A DNA stretch of 64,000 nucleotides from Thozetella sp. PMI_491 (Eukaryota > Ascomycota > Sordariomycetes > Chaetosphaeriales > Chaetosphaeriaceae). Both the position numbers and the translations under genes were made by a program. Each line of letters starts with the position of its first letter. Positions within the stretch are counted from its first letter, which is position 1. The notes under the pieces are model-generated. The model worked only from the letters and a program-made list of their open reading frames with translations. It had not been told where the DNA came from and made no database searches. This document shows, piece by piece, positions 1 to 11,066 of the stretch. Where the stretch lies: assembly GCA_021432635.1 (NCBI GenBank), contig MU270024.1, forward strand, positions 908,411-972,410, read 5' to 3'.

Positions 1-627
1 GTCTCCCAGTGAGGAGTAGACCATGGTGAGAACAACCGGCGGGCCGCCGCCGACGATTCCAAAGATCGGCGCTAGTAATACTAACTCGACCGGACATAAG
101 CCCTGAGCGTATACTTCCCATTGCGGTCAGAATAGAGCAGAAGGGGAGAAATGGGGAAGAGAATTGGTTTGCGTACCGACGAAGATCCGGTATCCCATGG
201 TCAAGAGAGTGCCGACAAGTGCCAAGGCAAGAACGCGGTGCCGCCCCCATTTGTCAGATAGGATACCGAAGGGAACAGTTGTGACGAGGGCCGGTATGCA
301 ATCTAACATGGTCTGCCAGCCCCTTAGGGAAGCCAGCTTGCCCTGGACGGCTGAGGTCTTGCAATCCGGATCCGCGGGGAGTACGCCGTCCGACCCCGCA
401 TAGATGTCGTGGCATATTCTCTGCTCCAAGACAGCGATGTATCCCGGGACGAAGAGGCTGGCCATAAACTCTATCAGGAAGAAGATGACGAAGATGAAAA
501 CTACAACTCGGCGCCGGTATCCGTCCTCGGATTGGCGGGCGAGATGCTGGTCCGTGGAGAGCAGAGGCGTTTCCTCGGTGCTCTCGGCCACGGCAACCGC
601 CGTAGGGCTGTCTTCGAGGCTCGCCAT
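1..627 (-). CDS. MFS transporter, N-terminal part (runs off the window)
   Basis: Partial gene. Exon 1 is 627-177 and exon 2 starts at 113 and leaves the window; the intron 176-114 (GTACGC...AAG) joins in phase 1. The first ATG in frame is at 627; the open frame extends upstream only from a GTG. Residues 1-60 are a polar cytoplasmic tail containing ETPLLS. A membrane segment follows (VVVFIFVIFFLIEFMASLF), then a luminal loop with two Cys, then the MFS loop signature GILSDKWGRHRVL. Exon 2 reads LVLLAPIFGIVGGGP, the Gly-rich helix typical of fungal MFS proteins of this type. The substrate is not deducible. The truncated MFS gene at 23.1-24.5 kb belongs to a similar subfamily. Confidence 0.85.
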
Positions 628-1299
628 ATCGATCTGTCCTTGGCTCCCCTCGAACCGGCGTGGGCGAGCTGCTAGGGATGGAAAATGCAGCCGCTTCACG
701 GATGATGGTTTGAGATTTCATGCAACTGGGCGATTTGTGCCAGTTCGGATTTTACCGTTCGCAGCCAAGAGCATACTACGTATCTTTTGATTGACTACTA
801 CCTTCCCGTTGCAGGTTAGAGTCTCGATCCCACACCATTTGGCCCACGCAATCCGGCCCCGCTTCCATACAGTTTATTGGCCGCTGCATTGCTGGTAACT
901 GAAAGCTGGTCGTAGTTTCATCCATTTTCCCGGACTAAGCATACCACGTCTCTGTCAACAATGATCTGTGTAATATTCATGTTGCTGTCGAGCATGCTGA
1001 TTTCTGGTTTCCCCATTCGCATACGAGACCCACCACCTCCTCTAATCGAATCTCTCACTTTAAGGCCTGCACGGTCACTCCACCGAAGCTTCAGAGGTAT
1101 TTCCATTTCGACGTTTGGTATGAAGCAAGGGCCTGGGAACTCGGAACTGTCCTCCCCATGTTCTCAGCTTTTCAAGATACTACTATCCAGCGACTTGTAA
1201 ATTTAGAAACCTATCGTTCCCAGATAAGTACGCCTTCCATTATAGCCAGGCCAGGACAGACAGAAGCTACATCCTAGTCAATATGAAAGGCCGAATGCA
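628..1299. other. Intergenic, 5' side of the MFS gene
   Basis: Upstream region of the minus-strand MFS gene and downstream region of the next minus-strand gene. A short ORF starts with an ATG at 721 in another frame and could be a 5'-UTR uORF of the MFS transcript. No domain, RNA gene or repeat was recognised. Confidence 0.5.
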
Positions 1300-1906
1300 T
1301 CAGGACGCCGGCAATGTCTGGAGAAGACGCTCAATCCGTGATGCATTCCCCTCTAATGCTTTTCGGCATCTGTCAAGTCGATCGTAGTTGTCACGCACAA
1401 AGTTATTATTCTCAGGGCCGGCGTTGGCGGCGCGGGCGTTGGCGGCAGTGTTGGCAGCGTTGGCATTCTCATCAGTCCCGAGTTTCTCGTTATCATGACG
1501 AGCATTTTGAAGCGCCAACTCGATTGCTTGCAGCTCCGAGCGAGTGTTCGTGATGGTTATGAGTAATCCACCCAGTTTGCGAGTGGCCTCATCCCGCTCT
1601 TTGCGAAGCTTCCAGGCTGTGTCCTCAGCAGACTGCTGATCAATGTCGCTGGGACGAGTTTTTTGGACACTCTGTTGGCCCCCGGAAGACTGCGGATCGT
1701 CACCCCGCTGTTGGATAGCAAGCCTATTCAGCTTCTCCTGCATTCCCCAGAGAAATTGTCCAGCAACCCAGGCAGTAGACACAAAGACATAGACGATCAG
1801 CGCAATGACCAGGATGATCACAATCTCGAACTTTCAAAGTTAGCCATATATTGTAGAAAGTGAACATTATATATACCTGATAATGGGAATCCGATCCGGT
1901 GGACAT
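1300..1906 (-). CDS. Small membrane-anchored coiled-coil protein
   Basis: Two exons, 1906-1877 and 1824-1300; the intron 1876-1825 (GTATAT...GAG, branch CTAAC) is phase 0. The predicted protein has 184 residues. It starts with MSTGSDSHYQ, then a membrane helix at about residues 11-34 (IVIILVIALIVYVFV...). A polar, charged helical region follows (WKLRKERDEATRKL, RSELQAIELALQNARHDNEKL), an Ala/Asn repeat tract (ENANAANTAANARAANAG), and a final helix RIERLLQTLPAS. I recognise no family. The layout suggests a signal-anchored protein with a cytosolic or luminal coiled coil. The short first exon and start are inferred; the extended open frame upstream begins only at a GTG. Confidence 0.55.
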
Positions 1907-3619
1907 GTTGAGCGAGTCCCTCGCAGGGAAGTTCCACCCTTGTAACCTGAGGTCTTGCCGGTGCGCGGCTATCGCCCTGATTACCCTATAATATTTATTC
2001 AGACGAGTCACCGAATTTCACTGAAGTTGAATCACACGCTGTTCCTGGTTAGTTAGAGGGGCGCTGGCAGAAAAGTTTTGGGCCGTCGGGGATCTTGAGC
2101 AATCTAGAAGATTAGCACAATGTAGTACGGCTACGCCGTCATTTGCTCGTCTAGAATTCCCTTGATTAGATGGGAATTGGAGACCCACAGGAAGAAAAAG
2201 AGGCGAAGTTAGTATCGGTGTTGCTATGGAAGACTAGCCCGAGAGGAAGAGAAATGGGCGGGGTAGAAATGCTAGTTATGTGGGTGCCGGTGTAACACAA
2301 GTAGAGACGGCTGTTGGAGTTAAGCCACAACCAGACGCCTCCTGAAAGCTCCGTTGTGTTAATAATTGACGCGGGGCTACGTCATATCGCGTCTTCCCAT
2401 GGTGCGCGCATATTCCACACACGGGATGGCCGGTTGACCCATCCCTCGTGGTATATCTACCGAATCAGCCACTGCGTGCCGTATCAGCGGCACACCCCGT
2501 CAATCCCCCCCCCTCAGGAGATTTTGTTTGTGGAAGTTGTTCTAACTGGAGGAATTTTGCCACGAATTTTCGCCATTGTGGCTCTCAGTTCTGGCGACAA
2601 GGCTACGCCTACAAGCTTGGAGTCCAATCGTAGTTGCATGGCTTATCGCCCGCTTATGGGCTCTCTGCTGTTGGTTACTCCGCCTAGGCGGATGATAAAC
2701 GCAATGAAATGCGATTTCACTACCCTATAGGGACTACGCCATTGTGTCAAAATATTAGGCATTGGTTGTAGTAACAACAATCAACCTCGCGTACTAACTG
2801 GCTTATGTAGGTTAATATATCCGCACCGCGTTCGTCCCATTACAATAAATCCTCCCTGAGTGAGTAACTTGACCTGGCTTAGTCCTGAGGCTACGTTCCA
2901 TGTAGCTATTATTATACTGCAACGTCCTAGGGCGAGCGATATCGAGTAGTGGGAAAGTTCGGCCAAGAATAATAGGATCGCTGCAACATTAATTCCTACG
3001 TGACCACTTCTTTAAAAGGCTCCGTTTCTCCTGTCATATATCGTAGAGTCCCCGAAGAGAGTCTCCTGCTTCCGCTCCGATATCCACTCGTTATCGCACG
3101 GTTTCTCTGGAGGCCGACAAAATATACAGTAGTCAGTCGTTTTGGAAATTTCCTCCCCAGGTATATCAAGACTAGTGCTCTCGTGGGCATTCTATAAGTG
3201 CTCGTTCCTCTCTCTCGGGTTCCACAAGGCCCAACATCGACACGGTGACTAAAACATGTACCGCTGTAATTGGAGATAGCTCCGGGTTAATGCGGGATAG
3301 CCCGTTACGTAGGACCGCCCAATTCAGTGTCTACTGCAAGCTCTGTTTGTAAGTGCAGGAGGAAAAAAAAGGGAGGAGCAGGCTAACACCGATAATTTTA
3401 ATCGGAACACCTCAGCTAAAGTCACATAAGGCGCGTTTGACCCTTTCTCCGCCGGCTATACTCGGCTGTCTTACGTGGGATGACTGATGCCCCTCGAGTC
3501 ATTCGCGTTCAAAATTTCAAAAGCGGTGTCCCAGTCATACTCCTTTCACACTGCTGCACACGTTTATTGCCGCGGTTAATCCAACAAGAAGACTCGGTTC
3601 TTCGAAAGAGGAGGCAAAA
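1907..3619. other. Gene-free stretch of 1.7 kb
   Basis: Many stops occur in all frames. The small ORFs (for example 2314-2730) have no recognisable domains, no plausible splice extension and unlike codon use. An A-rich tract with GGAGG lies at 3361-3375. Nothing else could be supported. Confidence 0.5.
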
Positions 3620-4561
3620 ATGCAGTCACAGGTTGTTACGTCAGTTCTCGGGACCATCGGGAACACGCCGGTCGTAAAGCTGAATCGCGTCGTCCCAAAT
3701 GATTGCGCCGATGTTTTCGTGAAGCTCGAGTTCTTCAACCCCACCGGGTCGTACAAAGACCGAATGGCAAAATCTATGATCGAGGAGGCAGAGCGACGCG
3801 GAGACCTGAAGCCCGGCATGACGGTTGTGGAGGCGACTGGTGGCAGTACGGGCTCATCCCTCGCTCTAGTCTGCGCCGTCAAGGGATACGAGTTCCTCGT
3901 CATGACCTCGGACGCCTTCGCCCTCGAGAAGCGTCGCACCATAGCTGCTTTCGGAGCTATCCTAGACATCACCCCGAGCCCCTCCGGGAAAGTTACCCCG
4001 GATCTCATCCCGACCATGATGAGCCGTGCAGCCAAGGTTGCCAATGAAGACAGATTCTACTACACCGAACAGTTCCAGAACCTCGATGCTCTTATCGGCT
4101 ACGAAGACATCGGTCATGAGCTTGTTACCCAGTTCCCGGCCGGCATCGATGTTTTCTGCGGCGCAGTCGGGACCGCCGGAATGGCCATGGGTGTTGCGCG
4201 GGTCCTGAAAGCCCAGCTGCCACACACGCGGGTTGTTGTGCTGGAACCCGGTTCGGCACCGCTGGTTACAGAGGGCAAGACCGGGGCACACGGCGTTGAG
4301 GGCATCGGTGTGGGGTTTCTACCGCCGCACTTGGAGCAAAGTCTTTATGACGAAGCTCGAGCGATCGACGAAGATGCCGCTCGTGCAATGGCACGGCGAC
4401 TCGCCAAGGAGGAGGGGCTGTTGGTGGGAACATCCACAGGCCTGAATGTCGTTGCAGCAATTCAACTCGCAAAAGAGCTTGGACCCGGCAAAACCATAGT
4501 CACTGTCGCTGTTGACACTGGGTTGAAGTATCTAAATGGGTCCCTGTTCGCGGATGGGTAA
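3620..4561 (+). CDS. Cysteine-synthase-like PLP enzyme (fold type II)
   Basis: Intronless, 313 residues. It matches the O-acetylserine sulfhydrylase/cysteine synthase family. The PLP lysine is K46 in NPTGSYKDRMA. The substrate loop TGGSTG (73-78) replaces the usual TSGNTG. The Gly-rich phosphate loop is GAVGTAGMAMG (about 185-195). GTSTG near residue 274 supplies the Ser that contacts the pyridine nitrogen. Length fits the short cytosolic form with no targeting peptide and no CBS domain. Cysteine synthesis from O-acetylserine is the family default, but the Asn-to-Ser change in the substrate loop makes a different beta-replacement substrate possible. The gene stands alone between a 1.7-kb empty region and a convergent pseudokinase gene. 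Its lack of introns contrasts with most neighbours. Confidence 0.88.
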   Translation: MQSQVVTSVLGTIGNTPVVKLNRVVPNDCADVFVKLEFFNPTGSYKDRMAKSMIEEAERRGDLKPGMTVVEATGGSTGSSLALVCAVKGYEFLVMTSDAFALEKRRTIAAFGAILDITPSPSGKVTPDLIPTMMSRAAKVANEDRFYYTEQFQNLDALIGYEDIGHELVTQFPAGIDVFCGAVGTAGMAMGVARVLKAQLPHTRVVVLEPGSAPLVTEGKTGAHGVEGIGVGFLPPHLEQSLYDEARAIDEDAARAMARRLAKEEGLLVGTSTGLNVVAAIQLAKELGPGKTIVTVAVDTGLKYLNGSLFADG

Positions 4562-4777
4562 ACGCCTAGTCCTGGAACACTTGGACGGTGATGCTGAAGG
4601 AATACGAACGACTTGCATCCATTGATGTGTAGAGACCGAAAAGCGAATAGTCACGATAGTAGCTAGATTGAAGAACCCCTATGTTCCTAACTGAGTCCTG
4701 TAGTGCAAGACTATTCCTGTTCATGTTCTGTATTTAATTTGGAAACCCGACCTGTGTAAACGGCCTCAATATAGCTA

Positions 4778-6560
4778 TCAGACAGAGATCTCATTAAGCG
4801 TTGACAGTATCTTGTCGACAAAACGGACACCGACAAGCGCTCCGTCATTGTCGAGAACACCCGAATCGTATCCAAAATCCTCGTTACTCTCATCCAAACA
4901 TGTCAGGCAGGTCATGACGGCCTTTGCATATCTGTCGCCCATAGTCAACGACAGTTTCTCCCTCGCCAACATCGTCAGATATTCCTTCAACATGGAGGCT
5001 ATAATCCCTGTGTTTGCCTCTCGGTTCGTCGACCGTGCTACGCTCTGATTCGATACTTCCAGCCACGTCTGGAACCGCTTGAAAGGCTCGCCGTATATTG
5101 GCCTTGGGCTGGCATCCGTCGTGTAGGATACAAAGGACTCCCACAGGCCAATCTCGAGCAGACAAACCCCGAGACTGTAGATGTCATGCTGCATATGATA
5201 GGCATCTTCCGGGAATTCCCCTTGCCGGGAAGGATGTCGGTAAAGGTTCTTCTCCCACCTCGAGTCACTTATGAGCCATGTGCTGCCGTCTACATTTCGG
5301 AAGCTGTCGAATCCGACAAGGAAGGTGGAACTCTTCTCGCCTCTTGGGTCCTCGAAGCAGAGCAGCGACTCGGGCCTGATGTTTTTGTGTACGAAGTTGA
5401 ACATATGGACGTAGTTTACGGATTTAGCAATCTCCTTTGCGATTTGGATCCGTATTGCAAGAGTGAGATTGGCCTCTTGGTTAAGAAGCAGCTGCCGGAG
5501 GCTTTGCAATATCTCCATTCCATCTGGGATGCGGAAGACGAAATCAAATGAGCGGATGGCTCGACTGTGCGGCGCCTCCAGTATTGCCATGACTCCTTTG
5601 CAGTTCAGGAGGCCAAATGTCAAGGCATCCGAGCGAGTAAGCTTGCGGGCAAGGCTGCGAACATCTTGCTTGAGTTCGCGTATGTTCGTTCCCCGCCGGC
5701 ATTTAAGGCGGTCGATGATGAGCCACTGGCGGTCTCGTCCGATGCGGTGAGTGAACCGTGCAGCCCGAGCTGTACAGAATGGAATATCCATGTATTCGAG
5801 CGGTTGCTGCTCCGGTGGGGGAGACAAGAAGATGGAGATGGCCTGCTCAGGCTCTGATCGCAGCGTGTCTCGCACATCTTCCGCAATCTCGAGAATCGAG
5901 GTTGTATGTGGTTTCCGGTGTCGAGACGGGCGCGACGGGCTTGGCGATCTTGACCCGGCGGAGCTTCCGTTGCCAGGGCCGAGCAATAGCGGCTCCCGTG
6001 CTCCGCTCCTAATTCGCTGGGCAACATTTCGCAGCTCCTTATCAATGAGAGGGTCGGCAATCCTCAGGATCAGGAACCAGCTGGGACTCGCACGCCTCTG
6101 CCATTCCTCGAGGCTTTTAATCACTTCATCCAGGCTGTCCTTGGCCCAGACTGCGTACTTGAGCTTATTGACCCTGCTGCGTATACCGAGAAGCCCTGGC
6201 CGGATATCCGAGTCGTTCTTCATGACCTTTTCGACCTTGACGACTGCGATGGAGAGCTTTGACCCTAGGATACCGAAGAGGTCATCCTGGACTCGGAGGT
6301 GTTCCGGGTCGAGCACGTTCTGAATGCTGAGGATGACGTCGATCTGGAGGCGCGCTTGTATCCAACACGATTCGATGATGGTGATCCGTTGGCCCACTTC
6401 CTCCTCTGCATTGGCGTACGAATGGCATATTTTCACCAGAGCCTCGCCATATCTAATAGGACAGCACGCGTCAGCATTCGTTCACCCGCTCTCCCATCCG
6501 GCAGCCATGCACGTACTTGAAGCAGACTTCCACTGCGCTGAATATAGTACTGGGATCCAT
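4778..6560 (-). CDS. HeLo-like helical domain plus pseudokinase protein
   Basis: Two exons, 6560-6517 and 6452-4778; the intron 6516-6453 starts with GTACGT and joins in phase 2, giving MDPSTIFSAVEVCFKYGEAL. The protein has 572 residues. Residues 1-165 are all-helical and resemble N-terminal HeLo-type or STAND-associated helical bundles. A Ser/Pro/Arg linker follows (about 176-200). Residues about 250-555 have a kinase C-lobe pattern, but the catalytic HRD is HKN (HKNIRPESLL, about 370) and DFG is FDS (LVGFDSF). No Gly-loop or VAIK lysine is visible, so it is a pseudokinase. It is divergently transcribed from the active kinase at 7159, sharing a 0.6-kb promoter. The order of domains parallels the animal MLKL executioner (four-helix bundle plus pseudokinase). 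That parallel is inference. Confidence 0.8.
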
Positions 6561-7158
6561 GCGTGGCAGCTTGTAGGTCTAGTTTGGTTGTGCTGCGATT
6601 CCTGGCACCATGATCCCGCGCTGGTGAAAAAGTTGGGGATGAGCAGCCCCTGGAGAGGCTGAAGTGATACGGCATCTAGACCGCAAAAAGCAAGCCACGT
6701 CCCTCCCTTATTGGTTGCCGGAATCACTAGATTCAAGCAGTTTTCAGCCGCACCCTGGCAATGTTTTACTCTACCTCCCCTGATCGAAGCGAACTATCGC
6801 GATCCCCAAACTCTTGCACAGAGGGTGGGCAAGTCGCACCTTGTGCATCGGCGAAAACCAACCTCAGGCTAGCCGTGGAGCCCCGTCAATCTCTAGGTGG
6901 CGCCGTCCGTCTCTGTCCACACAATTCTACAACCCGTCCAGCTTCTATAAGCAGTGCACTAGATCTTTATCCCTCCATCCTGGCAGCCAGCAATTATCAG
7001 CTTGGTTAAGTCTTGATTGATCACCCCTGCTGAGCGGCCGCACACGCGCTTCTTTGCGGCCAGCCGCTAGCTTCGCGCCGGTATCATAGTGTCCTCTCCC
7101 CACCTTATAAGACCTCGCCGGATACACTATCCCTCTAGAGTGGTAGCCGCAGGAAATC
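6561..7158. promoter_or_regulatory. Divergent promoter, pseudokinase / kinase pair
   Basis: This 598-bp region separates the start codons of two oppositely transcribed kinase-fold genes, so it must hold both promoters. A run of pyrimidine-rich sequence (CCTCTCCCC...) precedes the plus-strand ATG. No clear TATA box was identified. Small ORFs here do not look coding. Confidence 0.55.
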
Positions 7159-9135
7159 ATGAACAAGCACCACTGTGACCTGGTTCTTGACTCCCGACTA
7201 GACACGGAACTCGGAGTGGACCATACGGTTCACAACACAATCGAATACGATCGGTCAAGTTCTCGAAAGCCTGTGACCATCACAGAGTCGTGGAAGAAAG
7301 TCAGAGAACTGGGACGCGGCGGTTATGGCAAGGTTTGGCTCGAGGTCTGCTGGGCGGGACGACAGGAAGGCGGCTTTCGGGCTATCAAAGAGATCTCTAA
7401 AGATGCGGCGCCTTCGTCGATCCACTATGACCGCGAGCTCGAGGCCATTGCCAAGTTCTCTCACAGGAAATACGTTCATTGCTTCGTTAAGTCGTTCGGA
7501 TGGTTCGAGAATCCAGAAGCAGTCTTCATCGCCATGGAGTTCTTCGAGCTTGGCGATCTGCAGCGGCACATGGTTAATCCTTTCTCTGAAAACGAGGTCT
7601 GCATAATCTCATCGCAACTCTCAGAGGGTCTGGCCTTCATGCATGGCAACCACTTCGCCCACCGCGATCTCAAACCTGCGGTATAGGTCCCCCTTATGCG
7701 GGGTGCTTCACAGAAGGACTAACCCGTATACAGAATATCTTTGTTGTGGAGAAAGGCCCTAGCTGGTGGGTAAAGATTGGCGATTTCGGCATCAGCCGCC
7801 GGTCCGCGGAGGAGTCCAGGGGGTTCCACACACAGATTGGCACTCCAGGATACCTAGCTCCCGAGGTGATCCATTTGTTTCCCGGACATCGTGATAACCA
7901 CCCCGGATCAGAGCGCGAGCTTCATTCGTATTCTTACTCGGTGGATATGTGGGCACTGGGTGTGATTGCATACCAGCTCCTCGTGGGCCAGGCGCCGTTT
8001 CCGACGTTTGTCGACCTTGCTAAATATGTCGGCTCAGATAGCCACTTTTCCACGAGCTCGCTTTCAGCTCAAGGACTAAGTCAGAGCTGCTGCGGCTTTG
8101 TCTCCCAGAACTTGGCGGCTTCCCCGTTGGACCGACTCACAGCCCAAGCTGCCTTGAAACATCCCTGGCTCGACGCCGTGACATCTCCCAAGCTAGTAGA
8201 TCTAATACCTAAGCTCAGGTTAGTATAGGCCCTACGATTTCTAAACAACAATATGCTCCTAAACCTATAGCATCCCGCCTAATCTAGGATCCACAGCCTC
8301 TTTGCCAAGCATCACCGTTATGGCTGTTGATGCCCGTGCCCCAACTCCTGTCGATCCTGTAAAATCATCTCCACGCACTACACAAGTCCCGCGACCGACT
8401 CGATCATCTCCGGCCGCGCAAACGTCTCCAGCGGTCACTGTTGTTCCTCGAATAGGTCCAGTGAAACTCGTCAATGATAGGGAACCTGTTTCGACGACGA
8501 CAACAGACCAGACTGCCTCTAGTGCGGCATTTAGCACGTTGAGCCACCTGTTACCAGACGCAGCCAACCCGCAGCCGCATTCTCGTCAAAAAAGTGAACT
8601 TGAGCTTCATGGTAGGAGCGGGCGCCACCTTCGGTCAGTGTCCTACAGCGACCTTGCTTCACAAAGGGCTGCCTCGGCTCGGAGTTTTGCATCTACCGGT
8701 ACGGTGATCGAGCCAACAGCTACTTGGGACTCCGTTGGTGGATATGCGGGAAGCCTGCATCCTACGGATCACCAGGTTCGACGAAGCTCGAGCGCGAGGT
8801 CAGCTTTGAGTCCTCGTCAACCACCAAGTCCTCGTGGGTGGGAACAGCGTGTGGTGCGACCCCCTACTCCCGAGAAGCCCGGTGTTCTTTGCCCTATCCC
8901 AATCGTTCCTTCAAATTGGTCTTCTGGCATGGCACCGATCCTTCCTCCTAAGATACCGATCCAAAGCGACAGTACCGACTACTTAGTTCGAATCCAGCGA
9001 CCAGCGGCCCCTACCCCGGGTGCCCATCGGGCATCTCCCTCCACTCGTCAAACCAGTTACTATCCGCCATTGGAGATAGGACACACGGATCCGCCTGCAA
9101 AAACGGTATCTCCAACGCCTGTAGGTGGCGGATGA
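7159..9135 (+). CDS. Active Ser/Thr protein kinase with long disordered tail
   Basis: Three exons: 7159-7680, 7734-8218 and 8271-9135, with introns of 53 and 52 bp. Predicted length 623 residues. The kinase domain is complete: Gly-loop GRGGYGKVW, ATP lysine in AIKEIS, helix-C Glu in YDRELEAIAKF, catalytic HRDLKPAN (split by intron 1 between A and N), DFG in IGDFGISRRS, and GTPGYLAPE. The C-lobe motifs SVDMWALGVIAYQLL and the HPWL end box are present. Exon 3 (about residues 337-623) is Ser/Pro/Thr-rich, basic and probably disordered. This is the only catalytically complete kinase of the three kinase-fold genes here, so it is the natural candidate to phosphorylate its neighbours. Its subfamily was not determined; the core resembles fungal CAMK-like kinases. 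Confidence 0.85.
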
Positions 9136-9203
9136 CCATCCATGATTTAATTGATGACTAGCCGCGCTTAAAGATACCAAGAGACAGTAATAAAGTACTA
9201 CTC

Positions 9204-10531
9204 ATGTCTAATCCCACCGTGAATGCTGAACGGGCTATTCCTTTGGAAGCATCGTCGGAAAAGTTTAGCGGAAGAGGAATGAGTCAACAGGATGCGGCCA
9301 ATCTTCTTAACAGGATCAGTTTACCTGGTGAACGGCCCTACCCACAGGACTCTTGGGGGGAGGGCCAATTGCAAGCAAGGGCAGCACGTCTCAAATGGGG
9401 ACCCCAGCATTCCGGCATTTCTTTGAAGTCAGCTACCAGCTGGGCCCGAGACTACGTCTTGGCGCCTCAGATCTATCTCCTCGATGGTATGGTTGTCCAG
9501 CAAGCCACGGACGCGAGGAATCGAACGGTAGTGGTCAAGCTTGCGAAGCAGAAGGACTCCTCTGAAATTGTCCGCCGGGAGGCCGAAGCACTTCTTCGAG
9601 TGAGGCATCACAATATTATCTCTCTGAAAGATGTTGTCTCCGCGTGGATCCTTGACGAGACCTACGTGGGTCTCGTTTTTGTGCACGAACCAACCAGCTT
9701 GGACCTCAAAACCTATCTAGATAATAAGCTGCCATTCACGGCCGCGGGGAAGGTCAAGTGCTACCAGAGTCTCCTTTCGGCGGTGATGTATCTACAACGT
9801 CACTCTATCGCCCACACTCGCCTCACACCGCGATCGATCTTACTATATTACCGTGGATTGGTTCCTCACATCAAAATTACAGACTTCGAGGAGTGGGGGG
9901 CCATTGGACCCGTTCCTGTACTTCGCGAGGCGGCCTCGTCATCACGACTCAATCATTCCTCGGCAGACATCTTGTCCATAAGCTGGGAAAGAGAACACTT
10001 CGTGTACTTGCCGCCCGAGAAGTTGCTTTACAGATTGCCTTGGGGCGCCACAATATATACGGACGTTTGGAGTTGCGGCATGATCTTGGTGAGTCTAACA
10101 TAGGCACGGCGATGTCCGAGAAATATTTTATCAACTAATGTCTGAGGCAGTGGGACCTGTTTCTCGAGCCGTACTGCTATAACCACGATCTCGAAAACGA
10201 CGACATGTACTCGGCCCGCAAGTTGAGCAATTGCCTCGCCTTCCTCATTCCCATGCAGCTAGACCGTCTGAAGCCTCAGAGCTACAGTGTGCAGTTAGTC
10301 ATACACCAGGCGGTTAAACGCATGCTCATGGTCCACCCCGATGAGCGTTGTACTTTCCAAGATGTCGTGGACCTCATGTCCCGGTTGCGCATTGATGAGC
10401 GAATACCGGACTCTAGAGACGTGGATGGGACAGGGGCGCCGTATGACACCCTCACGGTGGTGGGTCCGCAGACCTTCGAAGAGATGGGGCTAAGGATGGG
10501 ACATGGCGACGAAGAGTGTTTGGTCATGTAG
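9204..10531 (+). CDS. Pseudokinase
   Basis: Two exons, 9204-10088 and 10151-10531; intron 10089-10150 begins with GTGAGT. The protein has 421 residues. The N-lobe keeps the ATP lysine (VVVKLAKQ) and the helix-C Glu (RREAEALLRV). The catalytic loop reads HTRLTPRSIL instead of HRDLKPxN, and the metal motif is DFE (ITDFEEWG) instead of DFG. It is therefore predicted to be catalytically dead but possibly able to bind nucleotide. The remaining C-lobe (YTDVWSCGMIL; a VHPDERCTFQDVV helix) is intact. It begins 68 bp after the stop of the active kinase on the same strand. This tandem kinase/pseudokinase pair plus the divergent HeLo-like pseudokinase suggests a signalling module. Confidence 0.82.
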
Positions 10532-11066
10532 CTTATCCCCAAGAAAAGTCAAGCATAGTTTTAGAAGAGGTAGACATCAACGTTTCGATTGTTAAGATTG
10601 GCAGGAAGGCACTCCTGCACATTGTCGCTTTTACGTATCAGGAAAAGGAAGGAGAAAAGGAAGTAAGTACCGATTTCATGCTTTCTATAGTTATTGAACC
10701 GCGGCTGCGGCCAAAGGGGGAGGGGTTTGAGCATCGGTGCGTTAGCTATACACCACATCTGGCTACCTACACATAGGATATTCCAGTCTCCTGTGCTGCT
10801 TGAACTTTTGTGACGAAGAAAATAGTGCTGCAGACGCGTCCCGACTGCATTACCCCCCTGGTTGCCTTACCACGGTGCTACTTTCTCTCCTGAAACGTCA
10901 GAGCCTATAGCACGGTAAAAGAGCCTGGAGGAACTTTTACTAATGTGGCTCGCTTAGTCCCTAGCAACTGTGGCCAGCTCGCTGCGCTGGATCGCAGGCT
11001 CGTTTAAAGATACAATGTGAACTGCCGACAAATCGGATTTTCATTCCTTGTTCGAGAATCTATTCG
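10532..11066. other. Intergenic between convergent genes
   Basis: 3' flanks of the pseudokinase (plus) and the ankyrin gene (minus). No feature was recognised. The small ORFs lack domains. Confidence 0.5.

Noticed and set aside
2314-2730. 138-codon plus-strand ORF in the left gene-free stretch
   Set aside because: No domain, no proper ATG context, codon use unlike the neighbouring genes.
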